64,000 bases of DNA from Raoultibacter massiliensis. Lineage in GTDB: Bacteria; Actinomycetota; Coriobacteriia; Coriobacteriales; Eggerthellaceae. A model generated the notes under the pieces. It had not been told where the DNA came from and searched no databases. It saw only the letters and a program-made list of their open reading frames with translations. The DNA lies in assembly GCF_900199545.1 (NCBI RefSeq), contig NZ_LT962671.1, positions 2,558,030 through 2,622,029 of the forward strand. Reading direction: 5' to 3'. The position numbers and the translations under genes are program-made. Below are positions 1-7,783 of this stretch, one piece after another. Within the stretch, counting starts at the first letter, position 1, and every line of letters starts with the position of its first letter.

Positions 1-722
1 ACGATGCCCAGGCCACCGAAGCCATCTCGGAAATGGAAGACGAGTACCAGGCCGATTTTATCGAAGACCTCGACGATGCGCGCGCGGCGGGACTTCTCGG
101 CAGCATGGACCCCGACGACGCCGCCGACATCGTCCGCGACCTCTCCTACGAGAAGGCCGAAAAGCTTTTGCGCCTCATGGGCGTTGAAGACGCCACGGAA
201 ATTCGCAGGCTCCTCGGCTACAAGGACGGCACGGCCGGCGGCATGATGACGACCCAGTACGTCGCCGTTCCCGAAACCTATACCGTCGGCGAAACGATCG
301 AGGTGCTGCGCGAGCTCGATGAGGACCACCCCACCGTCCATTACGTCTACGTACTCGACGATTACGAGAAACTCGTGGGCGTGCTTTCGCTGCGCACCCT
401 CGTGCTGACCGATGATCGCACGCTCATCAAAGACGTCGCCTACGAAGACATCATCAGCGTGCCGCCCGACGAAACCGAGGAAGAAGTTGCCGCCGACATC
501 TTCAAGTACGACATTCCCGCCATGCCGGTGGTCGACGAGCACGGAAGCCTGCTCGGCATCGTCACCGTCGACGATGCGTGGGATGCTATCGAGGAGGATG
601 TAAGCAGCGACAAGGCGAAGAAGCTCGGCCTCAAAATCGCGGGCATCGTTTTGGTGGGCATCCTCATTCTCGCCCTCTACACGTTGGTCTTGTTCCAGAT
701 CATCGGATATTCTTGGAGGTAA
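1..722 (+). CDS. MgtE N-domain/CBS-pair protein with a C-terminal membrane helix (5' partial)
   Basis: The reading frame is open to the left edge (first full codon at base 3), so about 239 C-terminal residues are visible and the start lies outside. The visible part begins in an MgtE intracellular N-domain (the MDPDDAADIVRDL stretch is typical), continues through a CBS pair with the TAGGMMT junction seen in MgtE, and ends in one hydrophobic helix. It lacks the five-helix MgtE channel domain, so it is not itself a complete Mg transporter. The NRAMP-related gene starts 3 nt after its stop, with the ribosome site overlapping the stop region, so the two are co-transcribed. Inference: a cytoplasmic Mg/nucleotide sensor for the downstream carrier. 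Related actinobacterial proteins often carry an N-terminal PRC-barrel, which cannot be checked here. Confidence 0.85.
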   Translation, partial: DAQATEAISEMEDEYQADFIEDLDDARAAGLLGSMDPDDAADIVRDLSYEKAEKLLRLMGVEDATEIRRLLGYKDGTAGGMMTTQYVAVPETYTVGETIEVLRELDEDHPTVHYVYVLDDYEKLVGVLSLRTLVLTDDRTLIKDVAYEDIISVPPDETEEEVAADIFKYDIPAMPVVDEHGSLLGIVTVDDAWDAIEEDVSSDKAKKLGLKIAGIVLVGILILALYTLVLFQIIGYSWR

Positions 723-725
723 GCC

Positions 726-2105
726 ATGACACCCAGGAATCGCTCCGATAAGCCAACGAGGGAATGGGGCATCTTCCGCACGGGTAGGATCGGCTCCCCG
801 AAGGTTCAAAACAACGAATCGATCGCACCCGCCGAACCGGCATCCGAAGCAAAAGCAACCGACAAGCGTCCGAGCAAACTCTGGCTGCTGCTTGCCGCGA
901 TGGGCCCTGGAATCATCACTGCCATGGCTGGAAACGACGCCGGCGGCATCTCCACGTACTCCACCGTCGGCGCGAAGTTCGGCTTCGCAACGCTCTGGGT
1001 CATCCCCGTCATGTGCGTGCTGCTTGCCGTGGTGCAGATGACCGCCGCCCGCATGGGCGCCGTCACAGGAAAGGGCTTCGCTGCGCTCATCCGCGAGCGC
1101 TTCGGCATCCGCCTGACGGCACTCGCCATGCTCGCGCTGCTCATCGGCAACGTGGCCACCACGTTTTCCGAGTTTGCGGGTATCGCAAGCGGCATGGAAA
1201 TGTTCGGCGTTTCAAAATTCATATCGGTGCCGATAGCCGCTGCAGCCGTCTGGCTGCTCGTCGTGGGCGGCAGCTACAAGCGGGTCGAAAAGGTGTTCTT
1301 GATCCTTTCGCTCGTATTCGTCACCTACATATTCGCCGCCTTCATGGCCAGGCCGAACTGGGACGAAGCGCTCATCGCCACCGTCGTTCCCCATGTGGTG
1401 AACGATACGAGCTTCATATCGCTGGTGATCGCGATGATCGGCACGACCATCGCGCCCTGGATGATGTTCTTCGCACAGAGCAACGTCGTCGAAAAGGGCG
1501 TGGGGGTGAAGGATTTCTTCTCGCAGCGAGTCGACGTGATCTCGGGAACCATAGCTGCCTGCCTGGTGGCGTGGTTCATCATCGTGACGACGGGCGCAAC
1601 GCTGTTCCCCGAAGGAATCGAAATCACGAGCGCCGCCGACGCCGCGCACGCCCTCGCTCCGTTTGCGGGGCAGTATGCCGAATCGTTGTTCGCCATCGGC
1701 CTCATCGCTGCATCGTTTTTGGCCGCTTGCGTGCTTCCGCTCACCACCTCGTTCGTCATCTGCGAAGCGTTCGGCTGGGAGGCAGGCGTGAACTTCTCGT
1801 GGAAGGAAGCTCCTCTGTTCAAGGGCATCCTCACGTTCGTCATCATCTTCTCGGCCGCGGTGGTCATCATCCCGAACATCGATCTTTTGGGCGTCATGCT
1901 GACGGCGCAGTTCGTCAACGGCATCATCCTGCCGGTGCTGCTCGTGTTCATGGCCATTATCGCCGCCGACAAACGTGTGATGGGAGCCTACAAAAGCAAA
2001 CCCATCTCCCGCATCCTCATCTGGGCGACCGTCACCATCGTCACCGTGCTCACCATAGCGCTCCTCGTGATGCAGGTACTCGGCATCGGAGATGTGGCAG
2101 TATAG
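726..2105 (+). CDS. NRAMP-related divalent metal transporter, magnesium-type (NRMT-like)
   Basis: This is a 459-aa polytopic protein of the SLC11/NRAMP fold after a hydrophilic N-terminal tail of about 50 residues. In classical NRAMP Mn/Fe transporters helix 1 carries DPGN and helix 6 carries MPH. Here the equivalent places read GNDAGG and IAPW: the Asp is kept, the Asn is replaced by Gly and the metal-selecting Met by Ala. This pattern matches the NRMT subgroup, whose characterised member from Eggerthella lenta transports Mg2+ rather than transition metals. The ATG follows GGAGGTAAGCC. The upstream neighbour is an MgtE-N/CBS sensor, which supports magnesium. A plain manganese transporter (MntH) is the alternative but is disfavoured by the motifs. 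Confidence 0.85.
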   Translation: MTPRNRSDKPTREWGIFRTGRIGSPKVQNNESIAPAEPASEAKATDKRPSKLWLLLAAMGPGIITAMAGNDAGGISTYSTVGAKFGFATLWVIPVMCVLLAVVQMTAARMGAVTGKGFAALIRERFGIRLTALAMLALLIGNVATTFSEFAGIASGMEMFGVSKFISVPIAAAAVWLLVVGGSYKRVEKVFLILSLVFVTYIFAAFMARPNWDEALIATVVPHVVNDTSFISLVIAMIGTTIAPWMMFFAQSNVVEKGVGVKDFFSQRVDVISGTIAACLVAWFIIVTTGATLFPEGIEITSAADAAHALAPFAGQYAESLFAIGLIAASFLAACVLPLTTSFVICEAFGWEAGVNFSWKEAPLFKGILTFVIIFSAAVVIIPNIDLLGVMLTAQFVNGIILPVLLVFMAIIAADKRVMGAYKSKPISRILIWATVTIVTVLTIALLVMQVLGIGDVAV

Positions 2106-2581
2106 GATCCCTGCGCTTCGCCGCCGAATCGATACACAGGGGTCCATTGAAGCTGGCACGAAAAACGCATCAAACTGCACGGTTTTTGCCAGATTCATAC
2201 ATCTGCGGCGCCCAATGCCTTCTCTAAAACGCATCGCAAAAACCCCGCGAGCTGTTCGCCCTGTTCACAGAGCCGCAGGCAGGAGCATTGGAAAGGAAAG
2301 CAAAACGCCGATGTATGAATCTGGCAAAAACCGTGCAGTTTGGCCGCCTTTCGGCTCCTAGCCGCAATCGGCGAGCACACGCAAGCGCCTAACAGGTGCG
2401 GCATCGCGCAAGCCGGCATGCTGCACTCATCGCCTGCACGCAAAACGGCCCCGGGCAAAACCCAGGGTCGCCTCTCGTATCGCAACAAGCAACAAAGAAG
2501 CGCATGTCGCAAGCGCACCGAACGCAGCGTTTTGCTGCAGGCAGCAACGATAAGATTCCGCGCGCCGCTTACGGCAAGCGA
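2106..2581. other. intergenic region with long inverted repeat
   Basis: This 476-base gap lies between the transporter and the convergent Rrf2 gene. No reading frame here has a credible ribosome site or family resemblance. Its one striking content is the inverted repeat at 2171-2342, listed separately. A short GC-rich stem near 2449-2472 lacks a T-tract. Confidence 0.6.
2171..2342. repeat. 33-bp perfect inverted repeat, arms 106 bp apart
   Basis: The arms at 2171-2203 and 2310-2342 are exact reverse complements over 33 bases, starting CAAACTGCACGG on the left. Beyond one mismatch a further 3 bp pair at the inner edge. The intervening 106 bp is not coding. Transcribed, it would form a very stable long stem. 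It could be a miniature transposable element, a dispersed intergenic repeat, or a bidirectional terminator between convergent genes. No second copy was seen in this window. Confidence 0.9.
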
Positions 2582-3121
2582 CTATGCTGCCAGCTCGGCC
2601 AACCGAGTGCTCTCCTCCGACAGCTTCTTCGACAGATACTCGATGCTGCAATGCGCTTCGCGGGCGCAATCGAGCAGAAGATCGACCGTCAGGCTGTTGA
2701 GGTATGCGTTGAAACTCTCCTGGATAAGCGCATAGGAGCGACGTACCTTGCACGCCTTCTCGCTGCCTTCGCTCTTGCCCGACGAATCCTCTTCGGGATA
2801 GAACTGGTTGCAGTCGGCGGGGTCGCGATCGCAGGTGCTCTGATCGCCTGAGCATTCATCGACCTTGATGGCATCTTCCATCGCAGAGATTATCTCCAAA
2901 AGCGTGATGTCCGAAGCATCGCGTGCAAGCGCATAACCGCCGTGCTTGCCCGGCTTCGCCTCGATGAGGCCGGCGTTGCGCAAAAGCTGCGCGAGCTGGA
3001 TGAGGTAATCTCGAGGGATTGACATTTCACGGGCGATCTCTTTCGAAGAACGCACGCTTCTTTCCGCCGCTAAATAGAGGATGGTGCGGATTCCATAATC
3101 CGTAGAAGCTTTGAGCTGCAT
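2582..3121 (-). CDS. Rrf2-family transcriptional regulator, probably Fe-S cluster sensing
   Basis: The 179-aa product opens with MQLKASTDYGIRTILYLA, the usual first helix of Rrf2 proteins, followed by a winged helix with the GLIEAKPGKHGGYALA wing. Four cysteines lie in the central segment (DECSG, STCDR, ADCNQ, KACKV), in the region where IscR/NsrR/RsrR bind an Fe-S cluster. The Met at 3121 is preferred over longer in-frame starts because GGGGAAAGG precedes it and homology begins there. The insert between the third and fourth Cys is longer than in IscR. The gene stands alone; its target is not evident. Confidence 0.88.
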   Translation of the reverse strand: MQLKASTDYGIRTILYLAAERSVRSSKEIAREMSIPRDYLIQLAQLLRNAGLIEAKPGKHGGYALARDASDITLLEIISAMEDAIKVDECSGDQSTCDRDPADCNQFYPEEDSSGKSEGSEKACKVRRSYALIQESFNAYLNSLTVDLLLDCAREAHCSIEYLSKKLSEESTRLAELAA

Positions 3122-3476
3122 CCTTTCCCCACTTTCTGCCGTTTCCGACGTTAGACCGTTGCACGCCGTCTCTTCCCAGACGGGTGCGGCTTCCGCGCTG
3201 CACGCGAAAGAGCTTTCGTTTCGGTTGCATGACGAACGCAATCGATAAGCGTTTCGCTAATCATTGCCCTGAAACAAGCGAAGACGCCACAGCGTCTCTC
3301 TCATTCATCCAGGCCCATCGGCGCAGGCGCCTTCGATACCGTAATCCGACCTGCGGATCTGCACATGATTCACAACCTCTTTCCTTACCGCATCGAAGTC
3401 TACACGGAATGTAAGTTCTTCCGCAAGCAATTTCCCTCATTTTCTGACAAATAGATGGGAAAGAGTTACATTATTA

Positions 3477-3517
3477 GCAATATCTCCATAATTCTGACCT
3501 GTTTAGTATGATATTGC
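3477..3517. promoter_or_regulatory. AT-rich dyad, possible operator
   Basis: Arms GCAATATC (3477-3484) and GATATTGC (3510-3517) are perfect reverse complements, spaced 25 bases, within the most AT-rich patch of the divergent intergenic region. The Rrf2 regulator or another factor could bind here. This is inference from symmetry only. Confidence 0.35.
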
Positions 3518-3548
3518 ATATTATTGGGCCATAGGGGCAGCCGCCCTC

Positions 3549-3583
3549 ATGGATGGATGGATGGATGGACAGACGGATGGATA
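3549..3583. repeat. ATGG short tandem repeat
   Basis: Five exact ATGG units occupy 3549-3568, followed by an interrupted continuation (ggatggat) to 3583. It lies about 170 bases upstream of the cyclo-ligase start, outside coding sequence. Such tetranucleotide tracts can change length by slippage. Confidence 0.8.
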
Positions 3584-3750
3584 GTCTAGCTGGACGCACA
3601 GCCTCCCTCCCCCGGCGGTGTTCCGCAAGGCGCGGCAGAGCCGTTGCGCCGCCCGGAAACGAAAGCGATCGCTTCGCCATACCGAACGACGGAGCCGTTG
3701 CGTCGCAAACCTTCGAGCACTATGCTATCGTAGGCACAACGGAGGTGGGA

Positions 3751-4398
3751 ATGGACAAGATGGCAGCAAGGGCTTCAGCCCTCGAAGCAAGAGACCGCAT
3801 CGCGGCGGAAGAGCGCGCCGAGAAGTGCGGCTCGATTTGCAGCGAGCTCGCCTCGATCCTCGACGACGCACTTCGCTCGTACGAAAACGTAACGGGAGAA
3901 CCCGGGGTCTGCTACCATCAGAAACCCTTCGCGGTTGCGCTCTACCAATCCATGAAAAGCGAGGTCTCGATCGACCGCTTCATCGAAACGGTGTACGATC
4001 GCGGGCTTTCCGCATGCTTTCCCTGCATGATGCGCCCTTCTCCCACGTCGGAGGGCAAAGGCCCGACCATGGTGTTTCGAGAGGTTTCGCGCGAGCAGTA
4101 CGAACTCGGCGGCGTTGCATTTCTCGACCGCCCCCTGCGATCGTTCGATACCGACGATCCGGATATCTCCCCCTTTCCCGCAGTCGATCCGCCGTTGCTC
4201 GATATGGTCGTCGTGCCGCTCGTGGCCTTCGACAGCAAAAACAGCCGACTGGGATACGGAGGAGGCAACTACGATAAGTTTCTCCCGAACCTCCGAGACA
4301 ATGCGATCGTCGTCGGCGTCGCTTTCGAGGAGCAGCGCATCGATGAGGTTCCGTGCGACCTGCACGATCAAAAACTCCCGAGAATCGTAAGCGAATGA
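3751..4398 (+). CDS. 5-formyltetrahydrofolate cyclo-ligase family protein
   Basis: The 215-aa product carries the family signature near its C-terminus: VPLVAFD, then RLGYGGGNYDKFL, the glycine-rich loop that binds ATP and folate, and a final VPCDLHDQKLPRIVSE resembling the usual vp...HD..l...vTe ending. The enzyme converts 5-formyl-THF to 5,10-methenyl-THF with ATP in the cytoplasm. The ATG follows GGAGGTGGGA. The N-terminal half diverges from well-known members and an insert of roughly 20 residues precedes the signature. Its stop overlaps the start of the LuxR gene by 4 nt, so a regulator is translationally coupled to it. Confidence 0.88.
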   Translation: MDKMAARASALEARDRIAAEERAEKCGSICSELASILDDALRSYENVTGEPGVCYHQKPFAVALYQSMKSEVSIDRFIETVYDRGLSACFPCMMRPSPTSEGKGPTMVFREVSREQYELGGVAFLDRPLRSFDTDDPDISPFPAVDPPLLDMVVVPLVAFDSKNSRLGYGGGNYDKFLPNLRDNAIVVGVAFEEQRIDEVPCDLHDQKLPRIVSE

Positions 4399-5885
4399 GC
4401 ATGAATGCGAATGCAGGCGCAAACGCAAATGCGACCGGCAGGGATGAAAACCGCCCGAAGCTGTTCGACAAGAACACGCTGGCCCTCGCCCTGATTGCCA
4501 CTGTCGGCTTCGGCTTTCTGCAAGGCGCGCGCCTGCTCGACCTCAATTCGGGACCGTACAGTTCAAGCCCTTTCGCTCTGGTCGGCCTCGCGTTTGACGG
4601 CTGCACGTTTCTTGCCGTTGCGCTCATGTCGTACTTCGTGCGCATCGAAAGCACATTCAAGCTCTTCTGGACGGGCATCGGCGTCGCAGCAGTATACGCA
4701 GCGCTCATCGTCTCGGGAAGCCAATCGGATATCGTGCTCGTCCTCATGCAGGCGGCCTCCGGAATGGGTTGGGCGCTTATGATCCTGTGCTGGATGCAGG
4801 TATTCACGAGCTACCGTCCGTTCCATTCGCTTGTGATGATCGCACTCGGCTACCTCATCGATACGCTCATCCAGCCTGTGTCGAGCGCGCTGTTCCCCGG
4901 CTATCGCCAGATCGTCCTCCTCGTCGTATTCGTCGCTTCGGCCATCATGTTGTACTACTGCCTCGTGCACAACCAAGCGATCGCGCAGCGCATGAAGGAA
5001 ACCGTTGCGCCGAAGACATCGATGGCTGAGGCGTTTTCGCGCACGCGACGCGCCGTGGCCAGCACGCTCGTATTCTCGCTCGTATGCGGGTTCATCATTC
5101 AGATGGACATCTTCTCCGATCTGCAGTACGCGCAAACCGATCTCACCGCATGGCTCGCCATCGGCGTATCGATCGCCATGTGTGCGATCCTTGCCGTATT
5201 GAAGCTGAAGAAAGCCAACATCGACTATATCTGCCCGATAGCCGCGCTCTGCCTCGCTTCGATTCTGCTGTACCGAAGCCTCGATGGAGGCGACGGCTAT
5301 TTGGCAGGGGCTATGCTCACGACGTTTCTCATGTCGTTTTACGTGCTCTTGTGGCTCACGTTCATCAGCGAAGCCTACGAGCGCAAGCTGCCGGCTTTCT
5401 TTTTGCTCGGGTTGGCTTTGGGCGTCGCACGCCTCTCGATCGCCGCAGGGCGGCTGCTTGCGCAGCTTCTCTTCGAGCCGCTTGCCTTGGAGCCGCACAA
5501 CGTCACCATCGTTGCCATTTGGGTTCTCGTCGTCACCGTTTCGCTTATTTTCGCAAGCTATCTGCGGTACAGCGCCAAGCAGAAGGAGCACCGGCTCGAC
5601 GATGCTCCCGACGAGCTGACCGACTCTGCTGCCGCCCAAGCCGATGCGACCGAGGCCGCGCTTGATCTGCTGAGCGAAACGTACAGCCTATCGGATCGCG
5701 AAGTCGAGATCATCCGCGAGTTCTCGGCAGGGCGCAGCGCACGCTACATCGCCGACTACTTCGTGCTGTCGGAGCACACGGTTAAAACCCACCTGCGGCG
5801 GGCATACGCGAAGATGAGCGTCCATTCGCGCCAAGAGCTGCTCGACCTCATGGAGACGATGGAGGCTCGGCGACTGCGCGGCTAG
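4395..5885 (+). CDS. membrane LuxR-family regulator 1
   Basis: The 496-aa product has about twelve hydrophobic segments over residues 25-400 and, in the last 75 residues, a LuxR/FixJ-type helix-turn-helix (LSDREVEII, then LSEHTVKTHLRRAY). There is no receiver or autoinducer domain. The membrane part probably senses a small ligand directly, as proposed for this architecture in Coriobacteriia. The ATG at 4395 overlaps the cyclo-ligase stop as ATGA; a second ATG lies at 4401. The N-terminus has an unusual NANAGANANATG stretch. The flavoprotein reductase at 5991-7571 converges on it and is the likely partner. Confidence 0.93.
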   Translation: MSMNANAGANANATGRDENRPKLFDKNTLALALIATVGFGFLQGARLLDLNSGPYSSSPFALVGLAFDGCTFLAVALMSYFVRIESTFKLFWTGIGVAAVYAALIVSGSQSDIVLVLMQAASGMGWALMILCWMQVFTSYRPFHSLVMIALGYLIDTLIQPVSSALFPGYRQIVLLVVFVASAIMLYYCLVHNQAIAQRMKETVAPKTSMAEAFSRTRRAVASTLVFSLVCGFIIQMDIFSDLQYAQTDLTAWLAIGVSIAMCAILAVLKLKKANIDYICPIAALCLASILLYRSLDGGDGYLAGAMLTTFLMSFYVLLWLTFISEAYERKLPAFFLLGLALGVARLSIAAGRLLAQLLFEPLALEPHNVTIVAIWVLVVTVSLIFASYLRYSAKQKEHRLDDAPDELTDSAAAQADATEAALDLLSETYSLSDREVEIIREFSAGRSARYIADYFVLSEHTVKTHLRRAYAKMSVHSRQELLDLMETMEARRLRG

Positions 5886-5934
5886 AAGACCTCTTCGCCA
5901 TCGCCCATTCTACGCGCTTCACCGCTCAAACAAA

Positions 5935-5963
5935 CGAGCCGCCACGATGATCGCAGCGGCTCG
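5935..5963 (-). terminator. hairpin terminator for the 5991-7571 reductase
   Basis: An 8-bp stem CGAGCCGC/GCGGCTCG (5935-5942 and 5956-5963) is followed on the minus strand by a T-rich run (TTTGTTTG). It lies between two convergent stop codons and may act in both directions. Confidence 0.6.
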
Positions 5964-5990
5964 CAAGGGAGGAGGGTGGTGCGGAAAAGC

Positions 5991-7571
5991 CTATGCCTCG
6001 GCCAGCGCCGTTCCGGTCAAACGACCCATCGTCAACGCGCTCGAATTCGAGCAATGGCGCACGAAGCTGCGATTGTACATGTAGCGATGCGTGCATTCGC
6101 CGATAGCGTACAGGCCTTCGATGGTCGATTCGTCTTCGCGGATCACCTGGCAATCGCCGTTGGTGCGCACGCCGCCCATCGTTGCCACGAACGACGGTAC
6201 GAACGAAACGAGGTAGTACGGGCCGTCCTGATACGGCACGAGCATCTCGGCTTTCTTGTTAAACTCGCCGTCGACGCCCGCTTCGGCAGCCGCCTGATAG
6301 GTGGCGAACGTGTCGGCGAGCGCAGCGGCGTTGGCTGCAGCAGCTAGCTCTTCGATGCTTTCGGCCTTGAGCACATCGCCGGTATCGATGCCCTTTTCAA
6401 TAAGGGCCGCCACATCGGCATTCGAGCTGTCGAACAGCACATAGTACGGACCAGCGGCATTATCGGTCATCGCAGTTGCAAGCGCGGTGGTCGGACCCGC
6501 CTCGTTCACGAAGCGCTTACCCGAGGCATCGACGAGCATTTTCGCGGATGCTGCAGCGCCTTCCATGCCCGTATCGCACAGTTTCGCAAAACCGGGCTCG
6601 GCCTCGGTGAGCGTGCGGGTCGGCATGATGACGTTGGGAATGACCCAGCAGTCGTCGTAGAGCGCAGCACCGACCGCTTTGCCCATGGTCATGCCATCGC
6701 CGGTGTTCATGGCATTACCGAGATACTGGAAGCCCATCTTGTTGATAGCGGGAACGAGTTCGTCGCGGTACTCGTCGCTGCCCCCGAAGCCGCCCACGGC
6801 AAGCACGACGGCCTTCGCCTTGATATCCTGTTCCTGCTTCCCGTTCTTGACCGTGATGCCGACAACGGTATCGCCATCCTGCAAGAGCTTGGTTGCCTCG
6901 GTCGAGAGCATGATCTCGACGCCGAGGTTCTCGAGTTCGGCCTGGAATGCATCGGCAACATCCTGGCCCGCCTTGATGGAAGGGTCGGTCGGCGCGTCGG
7001 GCTTCACCGTATCGGTGCCCACCTGCTCTTTGGTAAACGACTCCTTGAAACCGATGCCGAGCTCGTTCACCCAATCGATGGTCTTGCAGCTTTCTTCCAT
7101 CATGCGCTGCATGCGCTCGTAATCCGGATACGGTGCATCGACCTTTCCGATTTCGGTTGCCGCCTTATAGCGCTCGGTGAAAGCCTCCATCGTGTCGGGT
7201 TCGCCGTCTTCGAATTGCCAGTACTCCTTGTTTTCGGGAACCTGGGCGATCGAAACATTGCCAAGCGAGGTGAGAAACGTCGACATGTAGAACGGTGCCT
7301 TGTCCGCAAGCGTAACCTTGGCGCCGCCAAGCGCCGCCGCGCGGGCGCACGCTGAACCGGCAAGGCCCGATCCGATGATGACGATATCGGTTTCCTTCGC
7401 CTCTGCGCCTGCGTCGCTCGAACCACTCGTCGGATTCTCGGTCTTCGGGTTCGCGCCGCATGCGGTCAGTGCAAGCGTGCCGCCGAGAACCGCCACGCCT
7501 GCAACGAATTGCCTTCTGCTGAATAGTTTTCTTCCCTCCACGGAAGCTCCTCTCAAATCGTTTGCATCCAT
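5991..7571 (-). CDS. Tat-exported FAD-dependent reductase 1 (fumarate-reductase-like flavoprotein)
   Basis: The 526-aa product starts with a twin-arginine signal (SRRQF at residues 18-22) and a lipobox-like LTAC with Cys38. A Rossmann FAD motif IIGSGLAGS follows near residue 65, then the typical FAD-binding C-terminus (GLYAIGE). There is no FMN or heme domain, so electrons must come from another protein. The usual tail with an Arg-bearing GG motif is replaced by CTHRYMYNRSF, suggesting a non-fumarate substrate. The Met at 7571 is chosen because AAGGCAG precedes it; the ATG at 7601 has no ribosome site. NhaC and SSS transporters lie upstream on the same strand. LuxR 1 faces its 3' end. Confidence 0.92.
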   Translation of the reverse strand: MDANDLRGASVEGRKLFSRRQFVAGVAVLGGTLALTACGANPKTENPTSGSSDAGAEAKETDIVIIGSGLAGSACARAAALGGAKVTLADKAPFYMSTFLTSLGNVSIAQVPENKEYWQFEDGEPDTMEAFTERYKAATEIGKVDAPYPDYERMQRMMEESCKTIDWVNELGIGFKESFTKEQVGTDTVKPDAPTDPSIKAGQDVADAFQAELENLGVEIMLSTEATKLLQDGDTVVGITVKNGKQEQDIKAKAVVLAVGGFGGSDEYRDELVPAINKMGFQYLGNAMNTGDGMTMGKAVGAALYDDCWVIPNVIMPTRTLTEAEPGFAKLCDTGMEGAAASAKMLVDASGKRFVNEAGPTTALATAMTDNAAGPYYVLFDSSNADVAALIEKGIDTGDVLKAESIEELAAAANAAALADTFATYQAAAEAGVDGEFNKKAEMLVPYQDGPYYLVSFVPSFVATMGGVRTNGDCQVIREDESTIEGLYAIGECTHRYMYNRSFVRHCSNSSALTMGRLTGTALAEA

Positions 7572-7727
7572 CGCTGCCTTGCGGCCAATGCGCCGCGGCA
7601 ACGATGGAAACTATAGATACTCACGAGGAGTTTGCTGTCGCACGAAAAGGTTCAAGGGTGTCGCACGAAACGTGGTAATCGTTTTTCCGCAATCGTTTTT
7701 CCTGGTCAAGAAGCTCATGCAAACGAA

Positions 7728-7753
7728 GGGCCGCCGAATCGCTTCGACGGCCC
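7728..7753 (-). terminator. hairpin after the NhaC-type gene
   Basis: An 11-bp stem with one G-T wobble (7728-7738 with 7743-7753) is followed on the minus strand by TTCGTTTGC. It sits 31 bases past the antiporter stop and before the reductase gene, so read-through into the reductase would be reduced. Confidence 0.5.
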
Positions 7754-7783
7754 CAAGGCTTGTGACTATGCGGGTTGCGGCTT

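Larger units (their letters stand above)
3122..3750. other. intergenic region: AT-rich dyad and ATGG tetranucleotide repeat
   Basis: This 629-base gap lies between divergent Rrf2 and cyclo-ligase genes. It holds an unusually AT-rich stretch (about 3410-3530) with an 8-bp inverted repeat GCAATATC/GATATTGC at 3477-3484 and 3510-3517, then five ATGG units at 3549-3568 and a degenerate extension to 3583. Probably promoter and operator sequence. No gene is supported. Confidence 0.6.

Noticed and set aside
1013-2234. Long His/Arg-rich frames antisense or out of frame to the NRMT gene
   Set aside because: Low-complexity composition typical of shadows in GC-rich genes; the NRAMP frame explains the region.
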